From Pseudomonas syringae (lineage in GTDB: Bacteria; Pseudomonadota; Gammaproteobacteria; Pseudomonadales; Pseudomonadaceae): a stretch of 64,000 nt of DNA. The DNA lies in contig NZ_JPQU01000015.1 in assembly GCF_000737245.1 (NCBI RefSeq), positions 1-64,000 on the forward strand, written 5' to 3'. Below the pieces are notes generated by a model. That model was not told the origin of the DNA, ran no database searches, and was given only the letters and a program-made list of their open reading frames with translations. Within the stretch, counting starts at the first letter, position 1. Every line of letters begins with the position of its first letter. The translations under genes and the position numbers were made by a program. This document shows positions 45,768-55,285 of this stretch, piece by piece.

Positions 45768-46736
45768 TCAACGCCGCTCGATCGGTTCGATCACTTGCAA
45801 GGCCAGGTGGCCCTGGTGCGAGCCCAGCTTGACCTTGAATGACGGTACGCCATTGGCGCGCATCACCAGTGTGTCATCCAGCTCCACGGGAATAATGTCC
45901 CCCGGCTGCATGTGCAAAATGTCTCGCAGTGGCAATTCTCGTCGAGCGACGACGGTACTGATCGGCACCGACACATCCAGCACGTCCTGCTTGAGGGCGT
46001 TGACCCAGCGTTCGTCCTGGTCGTCCAGATCGGACTGGAAGCCCGCATCCAGCATTTCCCGGATCGGCTCGATCATCGAATAAGGCATGGTCACGTGCAG
46101 ATCGCCGCCCCCGCCATCCAGCTCGATGTGGAATGTCGAGACCACCACGGCCTCGCTTGGCCCGACGATGTTGGCCATCGCAGGGTTCACTTCCGAGTTG
46201 ATGTACTCGAAGTTCACTTCCATGATCGCCTGCCAGGCTTCCTTCAGGTCGATGAAGGCCTGATCCAGCACGATACGCACCACCCGAAGCTCAGTGGGGG
46301 TGAACTCACGGCCTTCGATCTTGGCGTGACGCCCGTCGCCGCCAAAAAAGTTATCCACCAGTTTGAACACCAGCTTGGCGTCGAGAATGAACAACGCGGT
46401 GCCGCGCAAAGGCTTGAGCTTGACCAGATTGAGGCTGGTCGGCACATACAGCGAATGCACGTACTCGCCAAATTTCATGACCTGCACGCCACCTACCGCC
46501 ACATCCGCCGAACGGCGCAGCAGGTTGAACATGCTGATACGGGTGTAACGGGCAAATCGCTCGTTGATCATTTCCAGGGTCGGCATGCGCCCGCGGACGA
46601 TCCGGTCCTGACTCGTCAGGTCGTAACTCTTGATGGTGCCCGGCTCGGCCGGCCCATCGGTCTGCACCAACCCGTCGTCCACGCCATGCAATAGCGCGTC
46701 GATTTCATCCTGGGACAGCAGGTCTTGCACGGCCAT
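45768..46736 (-). CDS. fliM: Flagellar switch protein FliM
   Basis: The 322-residue protein starts with the CheY-phosphate-binding peptide LLSQDEIDALLHG (6-18). A middle CheC-like domain (about 45-230, with GGDGRH and LRVVRIVLDQAF) and a C-terminal SpoA domain (about 245-315) follow. It sets motor direction. It starts 9 bp after fliL, and fliN follows after 61 bp. Confidence 0.96.
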   Translation of the reverse strand: MAVQDLLSQDEIDALLHGVDDGLVQTDGPAEPGTIKSYDLTSQDRIVRGRMPTLEMINERFARYTRISMFNLLRRSADVAVGGVQVMKFGEYVHSLYVPTSLNLVKLKPLRGTALFILDAKLVFKLVDNFFGGDGRHAKIEGREFTPTELRVVRIVLDQAFIDLKEAWQAIMEVNFEYINSEVNPAMANIVGPSEAVVVSTFHIELDGGGGDLHVTMPYSMIEPIREMLDAGFQSDLDDQDERWVNALKQDVLDVSVPISTVVARRELPLRDILHMQPGDIIPVELDDTLVMRANGVPSFKVKLGSHQGHLALQVIEPIERR

Positions 46737-46745
46737 GTCGTGGTC

Positions 46746-47249
46746 CTACTGCAGTACGAAGTTAGTAAAAAGCAGCTGCTCGATCACAGTCTTGCCGAGT
46801 TCTTTCTGAGCCACTTCCTGAACGCTGGCGGTCGCCTTCTGGCGCAGCATTTCCTGACCGATAGGCGTGGCCAGCGATTCGAAAGGAATACCGGCGAACA
46901 GCATGACCAGATTGTTGCGAATCACCGGCATGTGCACTTTCAGCGCTTCAAGATCAGGCTGATTGCGCGCCAGCATGGTGATGCTGACCTGCATATAGCG
47001 CTGGCGACCGTTGGAATTGAAATTGACCACGAACGCCGGCGTCAGCGGCTCGAAAATGGCCGGATGTTTGACGTTGGGATCAGCGACGGCTGCCGCAGCC
47101 GGGTCGACTTTGGGCGTCGCGTTGTGCATGAAGAACCATGTCGCACCGACCGACAGCCCTACGGCGAGCAATAACGCCACAACCGCAACGATGATGAGCT
47201 TGAGTTTGCCTTTCGAGGCGGGGTCTTTAACTTCGTCGCTCTTCGCCAT
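46746..47249 (-). CDS. fliL: Flagellar basal-body protein FliL
   Basis: The 167-residue single-pass protein has a membrane helix (about 17-38) and a periplasmic domain with the family stretch PAFVVNFNSNGRQRYMQVSI and a C-terminal VIEQLLFTNFVLQ. It sits near the stators and supports torque. A sigma54-type promoter (47302-47316) lies 53 bp before the ATG, so it probably leads the fliLMNOPQR-flhB transcript. Confidence 0.95.
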   Translation of the reverse strand: MAKSDEVKDPASKGKLKLIIVAVVALLLAVGLSVGATWFFMHNATPKVDPAAAAVADPNVKHPAIFEPLTPAFVVNFNSNGRQRYMQVSITMLARNQPDLEALKVHMPVIRNNLVMLFAGIPFESLATPIGQEMLRQKATASVQEVAQKELGKTVIEQLLFTNFVLQ

Positions 47250-47301
47250 GCCAATAATCCGTCACTATTCGGGGGGTTCGCTGATGCGTGACAGAGGGAG
47301 A

Positions 47302-47316
47302 GCAAGTGTTATGCCA
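47302..47316 (-). promoter_or_regulatory. Sigma54-type promoter of fliL
   Basis: Minus strand TGGCATAACACTTGC matches TGGCAC-N5-TTGC at all but one base, with correct spacing. It is 53 bp upstream of fliL. Confidence 0.75.
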
Positions 47317-47379
47317 GAGTTGCGGGGGATTTTGCGTGGGGCGGGTTTTGCGGGATCAAAGCTCGGCGCGGGTTTGACT

Positions 47380-47470
47380 GTGGGAGCGGATTCATCCGCG
47401 AAGACGGCAGCTCAGGCGCAGGATAATTTGCAGCCTTACAGACCCCTTCGCGAATGAATTCGCTCCCACA
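47380..47470. repeat. REP doublet between fliL and fliK
   Basis: TGTGGGAGCGGATTCATCCG at 47380 is mirrored by GAATGAATTCGCTCCCACA ending at 47470, with imperfect arms. It lies downstream of fliK and upstream of the fliL promoter. Confidence 0.75.
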
Positions 47471-47501
47471 TGTTGCCGCGCACAGAGAACCCAGCAGCTC
47501 A

Positions 47502-48908
47502 TCAAGCGTAGTAGTCAATCTCGCTGGTGCCGATCACTCGTGCTGCCGGCTGGCTGACTGCGATTGCAGGATCGCTGCTGCTGCCGTCAGTTGCGCCGTC
47601 GACGCCGCCGTTGCTGCCAGAACCATTGTTGCCAGTACCACGAGTATTGCTCGCCTGCTGTTCAGCTTGACCCTGCTGATTGCGGGACTGATCGGAAACG
47701 TTCACGTCAACCTGACCCAGACCCTGCTGTGTGAAGGAATCACGCAGCCGAGACATCTGACTTTCCAACGCTTCACGCACGCCGATATGCGCACTCATGA
47801 AGGTCACTTGAGTCTGCTGGTCGGGTGCCATGTTGATGCGGATATCAAGTCGGCCCAGCTCGGCAGGCTCGAGTTGAATATCAGCGGACTTCAAATTCTG
47901 GCTGGACAGGTACATCACGCGGTCCACCACGCCCTCACTCCAGCCACTCTGATGCATCGCCAGTGGTTGATTGATCAACGGCACACTGGTCGGAGCGACG
48001 GTGTTACGAGCCTGTTGCGCGGCCTGACTCATGGCGGCCAGGCGATCGGCGAAGTTATCGACCCGGGTCTCGCCTGCTGCGGCTTTATTATCCTTGAGCC
48101 CACCATCGAGCAGGCCATCGAACGACTTGTCGCTGCTCTCGGTACTGGCCGGATCTACAACCGGAGCCTGATCATCGAGAGCCGCCAGGTTATTGGCGAG
48201 GTTCTGCGTCTGGTCGGTAGTCAGCTCACCCGCTTTGGCAGATTTGCCTGAATTACTCGCTGCATGGGCGTTCTGCGCCTTGGCGGCCTGGCTTTCCAGC
48301 GCGAACTGCAGAGCGGGCAGACCTTCCAGCGGGTCGGCATTGGGGTCGAAGGGTTCTTCGACGGCAACCGGTGCGCTCGGCGTAGTCGCTGGTGCGATCG
48401 CGGCCAGGGTCTTGGCGTCTGCAGGGGCTGCGTCTACAACCGGCTTTTCTAGCACGGGAGCGGCAGTGACCTGGCTCGCCAAGGCCTGCAAGGTCGGGTC
48501 CAGCGCCGGATCAACCGGCAACTCAGGCGTCGCCGCTTGCAGCATTGAAGCATCTGTTGCCTCATCGCTTGCCTTGTCAGCGTCGTCGCTGACAGCCGCC
48601 GCTGCCGGGTCTACGGGCAAAGAATTGCCGCTATCGGCAACGCTCGTCTGATCAGTGCCGGTCGTGTCGTCAGCGGATTTCGTGCCCTTGTCAGCTACTT
48701 GCTTGTCTTTATCGACAGCGGATCGCGACTTTACCGGCGCATCATCGCGAGCGGCTGATTTGGCTTCAGCCTGCTTGGCGTATACGTCAGAGAAGCTGGA
48801 ACGGTCGTCCCCACGGTTATCCGCCGCCTTGGTCTGGTTACTGACGGAAGTGGTCTTCGTCGCAGCCGTGGCATTGGTTTGAAGAAGTGCATTAGGGGCA
48901 AGGGGCAT
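47502..48908 (-). CDS. fliK: Flagellar hook-length control protein FliK
   Basis: The 468-residue protein has a long low-complexity Ala/Asp/Ser region (the molecular ruler part, about 1-300) and a conserved C-terminal domain (about 340-430: VDRVMYLSSQNLKSADIQLE, PAELGRLDIRINMAPDQQTQ, SRLRDSFTQQGLGQVDVNVS). A Gly/Ser/Asn-rich tail follows. It measures the hook and triggers the FlhB switch. ATG 48908 is chosen; the frame opens 18 codons earlier but overlaps its sigma54-type promoter (48947-48961). Confidence 0.9.
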   Translation of the reverse strand: MPLAPNALLQTNATAATKTTSVSNQTKAADNRGDDRSSFSDVYAKQAEAKSAARDDAPVKSRSAVDKDKQVADKGTKSADDTTGTDQTSVADSGNSLPVDPAAAAVSDDADKASDEATDASMLQAATPELPVDPALDPTLQALASQVTAAPVLEKPVVDAAPADAKTLAAIAPATTPSAPVAVEEPFDPNADPLEGLPALQFALESQAAKAQNAHAASNSGKSAKAGELTTDQTQNLANNLAALDDQAPVVDPASTESSDKSFDGLLDGGLKDNKAAAGETRVDNFADRLAAMSQAAQQARNTVAPTSVPLINQPLAMHQSGWSEGVVDRVMYLSSQNLKSADIQLEPAELGRLDIRINMAPDQQTQVTFMSAHIGVREALESQMSRLRDSFTQQGLGQVDVNVSDQSRNQQGQAEQQASNTRGTGNNGSGSNGGVDGATDGSSSDPAIAVSQPAARVIGTSEIDYYA

Positions 48909-48946
48909 GGCGCTCTCCGCGTAAACAGCTGAATACGCAGAAGGTA

Positions 48947-48961
48947 GCAAGATACGGGCCA
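48947..48961 (-). promoter_or_regulatory. Sigma54-type promoter of fliK
   Basis: Minus strand TGGCCCGTATCTTGC keeps TGGC at -24 and TTGC at -12 with correct spacing, 39 bp before the fliK ATG. Confidence 0.6.
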
Positions 48962-49006
48962 CATCGCTCAGCGTCGAACAGGGTCAATTGCCGGAGCGCT
49001 TATGCA

Positions 49007-49372
49007 TCAGGGTTGCGCGATGAAGAGCTGGCGCTCAGCGTCGAATAACCGGCGCACCGTGGAATATTCCATATCGATACTGATCAGCAAGTCCTCGATC
49101 CCCACCACCTCTCCCCGACGACTGCGCTCTTCGAGCTGGTGACAAAGGGCTGCGAGCTGCAGAGCGCCCATGTTGCTACTACTGCCTTTGAAGCTGTGAG
49201 CCATCATGGAGAGCTCTTGCAGATCAAAGGCCGGGCCACACATGAATTGACGCATACGGGCAACGCGCAACTCAGAGTCGTTGAGGAACACGTCGAGCAG
49301 GGAGGGATATTCATCCTCCATCACCTCCTGCAATGCACTCAATACGCTGTAATCCAGATGAATGATCGACAC
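49007..49372 (-). CDS. hptB: Histidine phosphotransfer protein HptB
   Basis: The 121-residue protein is a four-helix Hpt domain with the phosphorylated histidine 59 in MAHSFKGSSSNMGA. In Pseudomonas HptB receives phosphate from hybrid sensor kinases and passes it to the response regulator HsbR, which influences swarming and biofilm formation. The hsbR gene directly upstream (27-bp gap) supports this identity. Confidence 0.88.
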   Translation of the reverse strand: MSIIHLDYSVLSALQEVMEDEYPSLLDVFLNDSELRVARMRQFMCGPAFDLQELSMMAHSFKGSSSNMGALQLAALCHQLEERSRRGEVVGIEDLLISIDMEYSTVRRLFDAERQLFIAQP

Positions 49373-49399
49373 GTGTCCACTCCTTGACCCAAGGGGCTG

Positions 49400-51088
49400 T
49401 CATCCCCAACTGAACTCCACGCAGGCGGTGCGCCCATCCGCTGACCACGTCGCCCGCTCACTCAACTCACGCACCAGCGCAAGACCGCGACCGTACAGCT
49501 CATTCACCACCTTCGGCAATGCAAGAATTGTATCAACTTTGAAACCGAGTCCGCTGTCCTCGACCTGTAACGTCAGCCGACCACCCTGCCCCTCGGGCGT
49601 GACCCGCACATGCACGCGAATAAAGCCGGTTTCCAGACTCGCCAGACGTTCACCGCGCTGTTGATAGTAGCGAGCGAACCCCGCCGCATCGTTCTTCAGG
49701 CTTGAGTCCAGCCCCAGCACGCCATGCTCCAGGGCATTGCTGTACAACTCGGTCAGCACACTGTAGAGCGCGCCGCTCTGATTGCGCAGGCCGTGCACCT
49801 CCAACAGTAACTGGAGCAGATAAGGCAGCGGATTGAAGCGTCTGAGTGTCGAACCGCGAAACTCGTAAATGGCCGACCAATCCAGCGGCGTCGAGGTGCC
49901 GCTGTCCGAATAGATCACTGGCTGGGTTTGCGGGTCAGCGGACTCCACCGCCAGAATCTCGACCATGCTGACATCATCACGGGCCTGCCCGCCAAACTCG
50001 GTCAAGGCCTGCTGTATTTCCCCGATCAACAATTCTGGCTGGCGATTGGCGGCAAATACCTCATGCAGGCGCTGCACACCAAACAACTGGTCGTGGCGGT
50101 TACTGGTGTCGATCACGCCGTCGGAGAGCAGGAAAATCCGGTCATTGCAGACAAACGGATAAACCTCAGTCTTGTCGTCGAAACGCGAGGAGTCCAGCAC
50201 GCCCAATGGCAGATGCCGTGACACCAGGGCGGTCCGCTCGCCGGTTTCGGCACTCAATAGATAACCTTCGGGCAGCCCGCCATTCCAGACTTCGACCAGA
50301 CGTTGCTTGAAGTTGACGCACAGCAGGGTGGCACAACAGAACATATCCACCGGCAGGATGCGCTTGAGCTTGGCATTCATCTCGCGCAAGGTTTCGGCAA
50401 GGCCGAAGCCCTTGGCAGTCATACCGTAAAACACTTCGGCCAGAGGCATGGCGCCAACGGCGGCAGGCAAACCATGCCCGGTGAAATCCCCAAGCAGCAT
50501 ATGCATGTGCCCGGCCGGGGTGTAGCTGGCCAGCAACAGATCACCATTGAACAGCGCGTAGGGGGATTGCAGATAGCGGATATTTGAGGCATTCAGGCAA
50601 CCGGAATGGGCTACCTGATCAAAGACCTCCTTGGCCACGCGCTGCTCGTTGAGCAGGTATTCGTGATGTCGGGAAATCAAGTCACGCTGCTGCAGCACGG
50701 TTTCCTGCAACAGCCGCAGGCGATTCATGGCCTTGATCTTGGCAGTCAGCACCACCTCATTGTAGGGTTTGGCAATGAAGTCATCGCCGCCTGCATCGAG
50801 GCAACGAGCCAAGGCCGCGCCTTCGGTCAGGGAAGTCAGGAATATGATCGGCACCAGCGCCTCGCCAGCCATCTGCTTGATGCGCCGCGCGGCCTCGAAA
50901 CCATCCATCACCGGCATCATCGCGTCCATGAGGATCAACTGAGGTCGGGCGGTCTCGAACAGTGCCACGGCTTCTGCACCGTTCGCCGCGCAGAGTACCT
51001 TGTGCCCCTGGCGACCGACGATAGTCGACAACAGGTATCGATCACTGGCGTTGTCGTCGGCGATCAGAATGCACAGGCGCTCGCTCAT
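49400..51088 (-). CDS. hsbR: Response regulator/phosphatase HsbR
   Basis: The 562-residue protein has a receiver domain (LCILIADDNASDRYLL, phosphorylated Asp55 in LILMDAMMP). A PP2C-type serine phosphatase domain follows (about 150-375: LGDFTGHGLPAAVGAMPLAE, FLLSDGVIDTSNR), then a C-terminal HATPase anti-sigma-like kinase domain (about 430-555, with LTELYSNALEHGVLGLD). It controls the phosphorylation of HsbA according to HptB input. ATG 51088 begins MSERLCIL; the frame opens three codons earlier. Confidence 0.9.
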   Translation of the reverse strand: MSERLCILIADDNASDRYLLSTIVGRQGHKVLCAANGAEAVALFETARPQLILMDAMMPVMDGFEAARRIKQMAGEALVPIIFLTSLTEGAALARCLDAGGDDFIAKPYNEVVLTAKIKAMNRLRLLQETVLQQRDLISRHHEYLLNEQRVAKEVFDQVAHSGCLNASNIRYLQSPYALFNGDLLLASYTPAGHMHMLLGDFTGHGLPAAVGAMPLAEVFYGMTAKGFGLAETLREMNAKLKRILPVDMFCCATLLCVNFKQRLVEVWNGGLPEGYLLSAETGERTALVSRHLPLGVLDSSRFDDKTEVYPFVCNDRIFLLSDGVIDTSNRHDQLFGVQRLHEVFAANRQPELLIGEIQQALTEFGGQARDDVSMVEILAVESADPQTQPVIYSDSGTSTPLDWSAIYEFRGSTLRRFNPLPYLLQLLLEVHGLRNQSGALYSVLTELYSNALEHGVLGLDSSLKNDAAGFARYYQQRGERLASLETGFIRVHVRVTPEGQGGRLTLQVEDSGLGFKVDTILALPKVVNELYGRGLALVRELSERATWSADGRTACVEFSWG

Positions 51089-51101
51089 TGGCTGCAAGGG
51101 G

Positions 51102-51404
51102 TCAACCTATCTGGAACAGTTTCGAGAAGTTGGAAATGGTCAGGATGGTGATGACATCGGCCGTGCAGTTGACCAGCCGCACGGTCGCCCGCTCGCCCCC
51201 GGCGTGATCCCGCAACAACAGCAGCATGCCCAGCGCCGAGCTGTCCAGATAGTGAGTGCCACGCAGATCGACCACATATTTTTTCTCAGGGCCCAGCTGT
51301 TCATAGGCACTGCGAAAATCCTGATGAGAAGCGAAATCAAACCGCCCCGAAACAAAGATAGTCAGCTGCCGACCATCAGGGGAAAGCTCGGAAGTAACCG
51401 ACAT
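51102..51404 (-). CDS. hsbA: STAS-domain anti-sigma factor antagonist HsbA
   Basis: The 100-residue STAS domain has the conserved phosphorylation region VDLRGTHYLDSSALGMLLLL (serines 55 and 56). In P. aeruginosa the homologue is the target of HsbR, and its state steers FlgM/FliA and a diguanylate cyclase. ATG 51404 starts the STAS fold; the much longer open frame upstream runs through a REP doublet and is rejected. It is 13 bp before hsbR. Confidence 0.9.
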   Translation of the reverse strand: MSVTSELSPDGRQLTIFVSGRFDFASHQDFRSAYEQLGPEKKYVVDLRGTHYLDSSALGMLLLLRDHAGGERATVRLVNCTADVITILTISNFSKLFQIG

Positions 51405-51518
51405 ATGAAATTCCTGTTCAAGCCTCGGCACATACTCAAGGTGTAGCACCGCCGGGCAATGGGGGCAAATTGATTGGACAGAAGATCGTGGCGTTTCGGT
51501 TCTGACTTTGGTTCTGGT

Positions 51519-51612
51519 TTTGTAGGAGCGAGGCTTGCCCGCGAAGAACGATGACGCGGTATGCCTGACAAACCGTGCCGCCCAATTCGCGGGCAAGCCT
51601 CGCTCCAACGGG
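51519..51612. repeat. REP doublet upstream of hsbA
   Basis: TTGTAGGAGCGAGGCTTGCC at 51520 is mirrored by GGGCAAGCCTCGCTCCAA ending at about 51609. The inner spacer GAACGATGACGCGGTATGCC (from 51546) recurs in the repeat region near flhA. Confidence 0.85.
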
Positions 51613-51644
51613 AAAAATGATTTTCTATGGGAGCGGTGATCGCT

Positions 51645-52094
51645 TCAGAACTGCGACTGCCTAGGCAAGCGCTGGGACAGTTCGTCCAACAGTTTCTGCT
51701 CACGCTTGTCTTCCAGCTGGCGGGCTTCGTCGATGTAGCGCTGGACCAGTTTGCGCAGCCCCTCGACCCGGGCGTAGGCCTGCTGCCAGGCACCACGCGC
51801 CTTTTCCAGATTGTCCTGGTGCCAGGCCAGGCTCTTGCGCTGCTGGCCGACGGCGGTTTCCAGCTGGTTGAGGAAGCGCTGATAGTTCATCAACCATTGG
51901 CCTGAGACACCACTGGAACCCTTGTCGATCCACTGCTGCTGATACGCCATGCGAAACTGCTCAAGCTCTTCGAGTTTGCCTTCGGCGATCCGCACTTGCC
52001 CCTGAAAATGCCCCAGTCGCTGCGCAGCCGAACGCTCCGTGCTTTCGGCCATGTCTACTACCGGTGCCAGACGTGCCGCACGACTCTTGGCCAT
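51645..52094 (-). CDS. fliJ: Flagellar export chaperone FliJ
   Basis: The 149-residue protein is almost wholly charged coiled coil (AAQRLGHFQGQVRIAEGKLE, QQWIDKGSSG, QRKSLAWHQDNLEKARGAWQ), as expected for FliJ, the stalk-like rotor between FliI and FlhA. It starts 6 bp after fliI and ends the fliEFGHIJ series. Confidence 0.93.
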   Translation of the reverse strand: MAKSRAARLAPVVDMAESTERSAAQRLGHFQGQVRIAEGKLEELEQFRMAYQQQWIDKGSSGVSGQWLMNYQRFLNQLETAVGQQRKSLAWHQDNLEKARGAWQQAYARVEGLRKLVQRYIDEARQLEDKREQKLLDELSQRLPRQSQF

Positions 52095-52100
52095 GATCTA

Positions 52101-53459
52101 TCAGCCACCCGCTGCCGGGTTGAATACCGCCGCGAGTTGGGCGCTGCTGTTTTCCATGCTCTGATTCTCGTTCAGCCCCTGACGCAGATACCGCACCAAC
52201 ACCGGCTGCAAGGCAATCGCCAGGTCAGTTTCCCGGTCACCACCGGCAACATAGGCACCGACACTGATAAGGTCGCGACTTTGCTGGTAGCGAGACCACA
52301 GCTGTTTGAAGTGTTGCGCCTGCTGCATGTGCTCGGGCGTGACCACCGACGGCATGACCCGACTGATAGACGCTTCGATATCAATAGCTGGGTAGTGCCC
52401 TTCCTCGGCCAGACGCCGGGACAATACGATGTGCCCATCAAGCACACCTCGAGCCGAATCCGCGATGGGATCCTGCTGGTCATCGCCTTCAGACAATACG
52501 GTATAAAACGCAGTGATCGACCCGCCGCCCGCCTCGGCGTTACCGGCCCGCTCCACCAACTTGGGCAGCTTGGCGAACACCGAAGGCGGATAGCCCTTGG
52601 TCGCGGGTGGCTCGCCGATAGCCAGAGCGATTTCCCGCTGGGCCTGGGCGAAACGGGTAAGGGAATCCATCAGCAACAGGACATTCTTGCCCTTGTCGCG
52701 AAAATACTCGGCGATGCGCGTGCAATACATGGCGGCCCGCAAACGCATCAGCGGTGCGTCATCCGCCGGCGAGGCAACCACCACCGAACGTTTGAGACCT
52801 TCTTCACCTAGGCTGTGCTCGATGAATTCCTTAACTTCGCGACCCCGCTCGCCGATCAGGCCAACCACAATAATGTCGGCTTCGGTAAAGCGCGTCATCA
52901 TGCCCAGCAGCACGCTCTTGCCCACGCCGGTACCGGCAAACAGACCCAGACGTTGACCTCGGCCCACCGTCAATAATCCGTTGATACAACGAATGCCCAC
53001 ATCCAGCGGCTGGCTGATGGGGTTACGTTTGAGCGGGTTGATGGTCGGACCGTCCATGGGCACCCAGTCTTCGGCCTTCATGCCACCCTTGCCGTCCAAC
53101 GCACGTCCGGCGCCATCCAGCACACGGCCCAACATGGCCATGCCCATGGGCAAGCGACCGGTGTCTACCAGCGGCACCACTCGCGCACCGGGCGCAATCC
53201 CCGCCACGCTGCCAACCGGCATAAGGAAAACTTTGCTGCCGGAAAAGCCCATGACCTCGGCTTCGACTTCCACCGGGTGGTGGCTGTCGTCGTTGATCAC
53301 CACACAGCGGCTGCCCATGGCGGCGCGCAGACCCTCGGCTTCGAGGGTCAGTCCAACCATGCGCAACAGGCGGCCTTCAACCAGCGGCTGGGTCGGCAAC
53401 TCGATGGTTTCGGCATACGAACCCAAGCGCTTGCCGAAGCTGGTGCGATCAAGGCGCAT
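52101..53459 (-). CDS. fliI: Flagellar export ATPase FliI
   Basis: The 452-residue ATPase resembles the F1 beta subunit. It has Walker [21 protein letters not shown] (about 165-184), [15 protein letters not shown], Walker [21 protein letters not shown], and [16 protein letters not shown]. It energises flagellar protein export with FliH and FliJ. Its start overlaps fliH by 11 bp. Confidence 0.96.
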   Translation of the reverse strand: MRLDRTSFGKRLGSYAETIELPTQPLVEGRLLRMVGLTLEAEGLRAAMGSRCVVINDDSHHPVEVEAEVMGFSGSKVFLMPVGSVAGIAPGARVVPLVDTGRLPMGMAMLGRVLDGAGRALDGKGGMKAEDWVPMDGPTINPLKRNPISQPLDVGIRCINGLLTVGRGQRLGLFAGTGVGKSVLLGMMTRFTEADIIVVGLIGERGREVKEFIEHSLGEEGLKRSVVVASPADDAPLMRLRAAMYCTRIAEYFRDKGKNVLLLMDSLTRFAQAQREIALAIGEPPATKGYPPSVFAKLPKLVERAGNAEAGGGSITAFYTVLSEGDDQQDPIADSARGVLDGHIVLSRRLAEEGHYPAIDIEASISRVMPSVVTPEHMQQAQHFKQLWSRYQQSRDLISVGAYVAGGDRETDLAIALQPVLVRYLRQGLNENQSMENSSAQLAAVFNPAAGG

Positions 53460-54258
53460 TGGGCTTCTCGGCTCCAGAAGAGGCGGCAGATTCCGGAACC
53501 TTATCCAGATCGAGGCTCATATCTGCAGCCGCCGGATGCAGCGCCTGCTCGTGCATCTGATCGTACATTTTGGCGACGGCTTGAGTGATCCGGGTTTCGA
53601 TACTGGCATCGATGCGGCTGTGCTCGGTCTCGATCCGGCAACCACCGGCCTGCAAGGTGTCGTCCTCGACGATCCGCCAGGTTTCCTCATGGCGCTCGCG
53701 AAGGGTCTTGATCTGTTCGAAATCCTGCGGATTGATGAAAATCCGCACATTGGTTGCCCCCATAGGCAGCAGTTTCAAGGCGTCGCGCAGGACATTGCCA
53801 ATCTGCCGGGAATCGGTGGTCAGCTCCCGCTGAATGACTTTGCGGGCGATGTGCTCGGCCAGCAGAATCATCGCCCTCTCGATCTGCGTGTCTTGCTCGG
53901 CGACGGGATCGAGGAATTGCTCCATCAATCTTTCAAGGCTTTCCAGCTTGGCGGCAAGGGCCACTTCGGCTTCCTGGCGCACCTTGAGCTGAGTGCTGTG
54001 GAAGCCCTCTTTTTCGCCCGTGGCGAAGCCCTCGTTGTAGGCTTCCTGACGGATGCTTTCCAGTTCTTCGAGGGTGATCGGCTGGACTTCCTCCAGCGGC
54101 ACCTCTTCAATGACCTCGACCGGCTCTTCAACCTCCGGCTCAGGCTCGGGTGCAGGCTCTACATGGGGGTCGAAACTGGGCAGCGACCAGACGTCAAAAC
54201 CACCGACATCCTTGGCGCGAATCAGGTCGCTGGCCGGTTCTTTGTTGGAGCTGGACAT
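53449..54258 (-). CDS. fliH: Flagellar export regulator FliH
   Basis: The 269-residue protein has an acidic Pro/Glu-rich N-terminal part ([20 protein letters not shown], about 33-52), a helical coiled-coil centre, and the conserved C-terminal FliH/V-ATPase-E-like domain (about 140-235). It binds FliI as a dimer and tethers it to FliN. It starts 10 bp after fliG. Confidence 0.93.
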   Translation of the reverse strand: MSSSNKEPASDLIRAKDVGGFDVWSLPSFDPHVEPAPEPEPEVEEPVEVIEEVPLEEVQPITLEELESIRQEAYNEGFATGEKEGFHSTQLKVRQEAEVALAAKLESLERLMEQFLDPVAEQDTQIERAMILLAEHIARKVIQRELTTDSRQIGNVLRDALKLLPMGATNVRIFINPQDFEQIKTLRERHEETWRIVEDDTLQAGGCRIETEHSRIDASIETRITQAVAKMYDQMHEQALHPAAADMSLDLDKVPESAASSGAEKPNAP

Positions 54259-54268
54259 TGATAGCGCC

Positions 54269-55285
54269 TTAAATCATTTCCTCGCCACCTTTGCCGCCGA
54301 GAACGATCTCCCCGGCCTCGGCCATACGGCGAGCGATGGTGAGGATTTCTTTCTGTGCAGTTTCCACGTCGCTGACACGTACCGGACCTTTGGCTTCCAG
54401 GTCGTCACGCAGCAGCTCGGCGGCACGCTTGGACATGTTCTTGAAGATTTTTTCCTTGATCGCCTCGTCGGAACCCTTGAGCGCAAGCACCAGTACGTCC
54501 GAAGACACTTCGCGCAACAGCGCCTGGATACCGCGGTCGTCGACGTCCGCAAGGTTGTTGAAGACAAACATGAGGTCTTCGATCTGGGTCGACAAATCTT
54601 CGTCGACTTCGCGGATCGAATCCATGAGCGTGCCCTCGATGGAGCTGTCGAGGAAGTTCATGATATCGGCAGCACGCTTGATACCACCCAGGGTAGTACG
54701 CGACGTGTTGGCGTTACCGGAGAACTGCTTCTCGAGAATCTGGTTCAATTCTTTCAGCGCTGCCGGCTGCACCGTGTTCAACGAAGAGACACGCAGGATA
54801 ATGTCCAGCCGGACCTTGTGATCAAAATGGCCCAGCACTTCACCGGCCTGATCGGCGTCCAGATAAGCGACCACGATGGCCTGGATCTGCGGGTGCTCAA
54901 AGCGGATAACGTCAGCAACCGCGCGCGGCTCCATCCATTTCAGGCTGTCCAGGCCGCTGGTGTTGCCGCCCAGCAGGATTCGGTCGATGAGCCCGTTGGC
55001 CTTGTCTTCACCCAGTGCCTGGGTGAGCATTTTACGGATGTAGCCGTCTGAGCCGACACCGAGGCTGGTCTGATCGCCAACGGTTTCGACGAACTCGGTC
55101 ATGACCTCTTCGACCTGCTCGCGGTGCACATTGCGCATCTGCGCCATGGCCACACCCACGCGCTGGACCTCCTTTGGGCCCATGTGCCGCAGCACTTGGG
55201 CTGCGTCTGTTTCGCCCAGGGAAAGCAGCAGTACAGCGGCTTTCTCGACCTTGCTGAGTTTGGTTACGACGGCTCGATCATTCAT
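54269..55285 (-). CDS. fliG: Flagellar motor switch protein FliG
   Basis: The 338-residue protein has the three FliG armadillo-like domains: an N-terminal FliF-binding part, the EHPQ-type motif (here RFEHPQIQAIVVAYLDADQA) in the middle, and the torque domain (about 230-330, DDRGIQALLREVSSDVLVLA, KEKIFKNMSKRAAELLRDDL). It couples stator force to the C-ring. It overlaps fliF by 8 bp. Confidence 0.96.
   Translation of the reverse strand: MNDRAVVTKLSKVEKAAVLLLSLGETDAAQVLRHMGPKEVQRVGVAMAQMRNVHREQVEEVMTEFVETVGDQTSLGVGSDGYIRKMLTQALGEDKANGLIDRILLGGNTSGLDSLKWMEPRAVADVIRFEHPQIQAIVVAYLDADQAGEVLGHFDHKVRLDIILRVSSLNTVQPAALKELNQILEKQFSGNANTSRTTLGGIKRAADIMNFLDSSIEGTLMDSIREVDEDLSTQIEDLMFVFNNLADVDDRGIQALLREVSSDVLVLALKGSDEAIKEKIFKNMSKRAAELLRDDLEAKGPVRVSDVETAQKEILTIARRMAEAGEIVLGGKGGEEMI

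Noticed and set aside
51405..51608. N-terminal extension of hsbA
   Set aside because: The extra 68 codons run through a REP doublet, and the STAS fold begins at the ATG at 51404.
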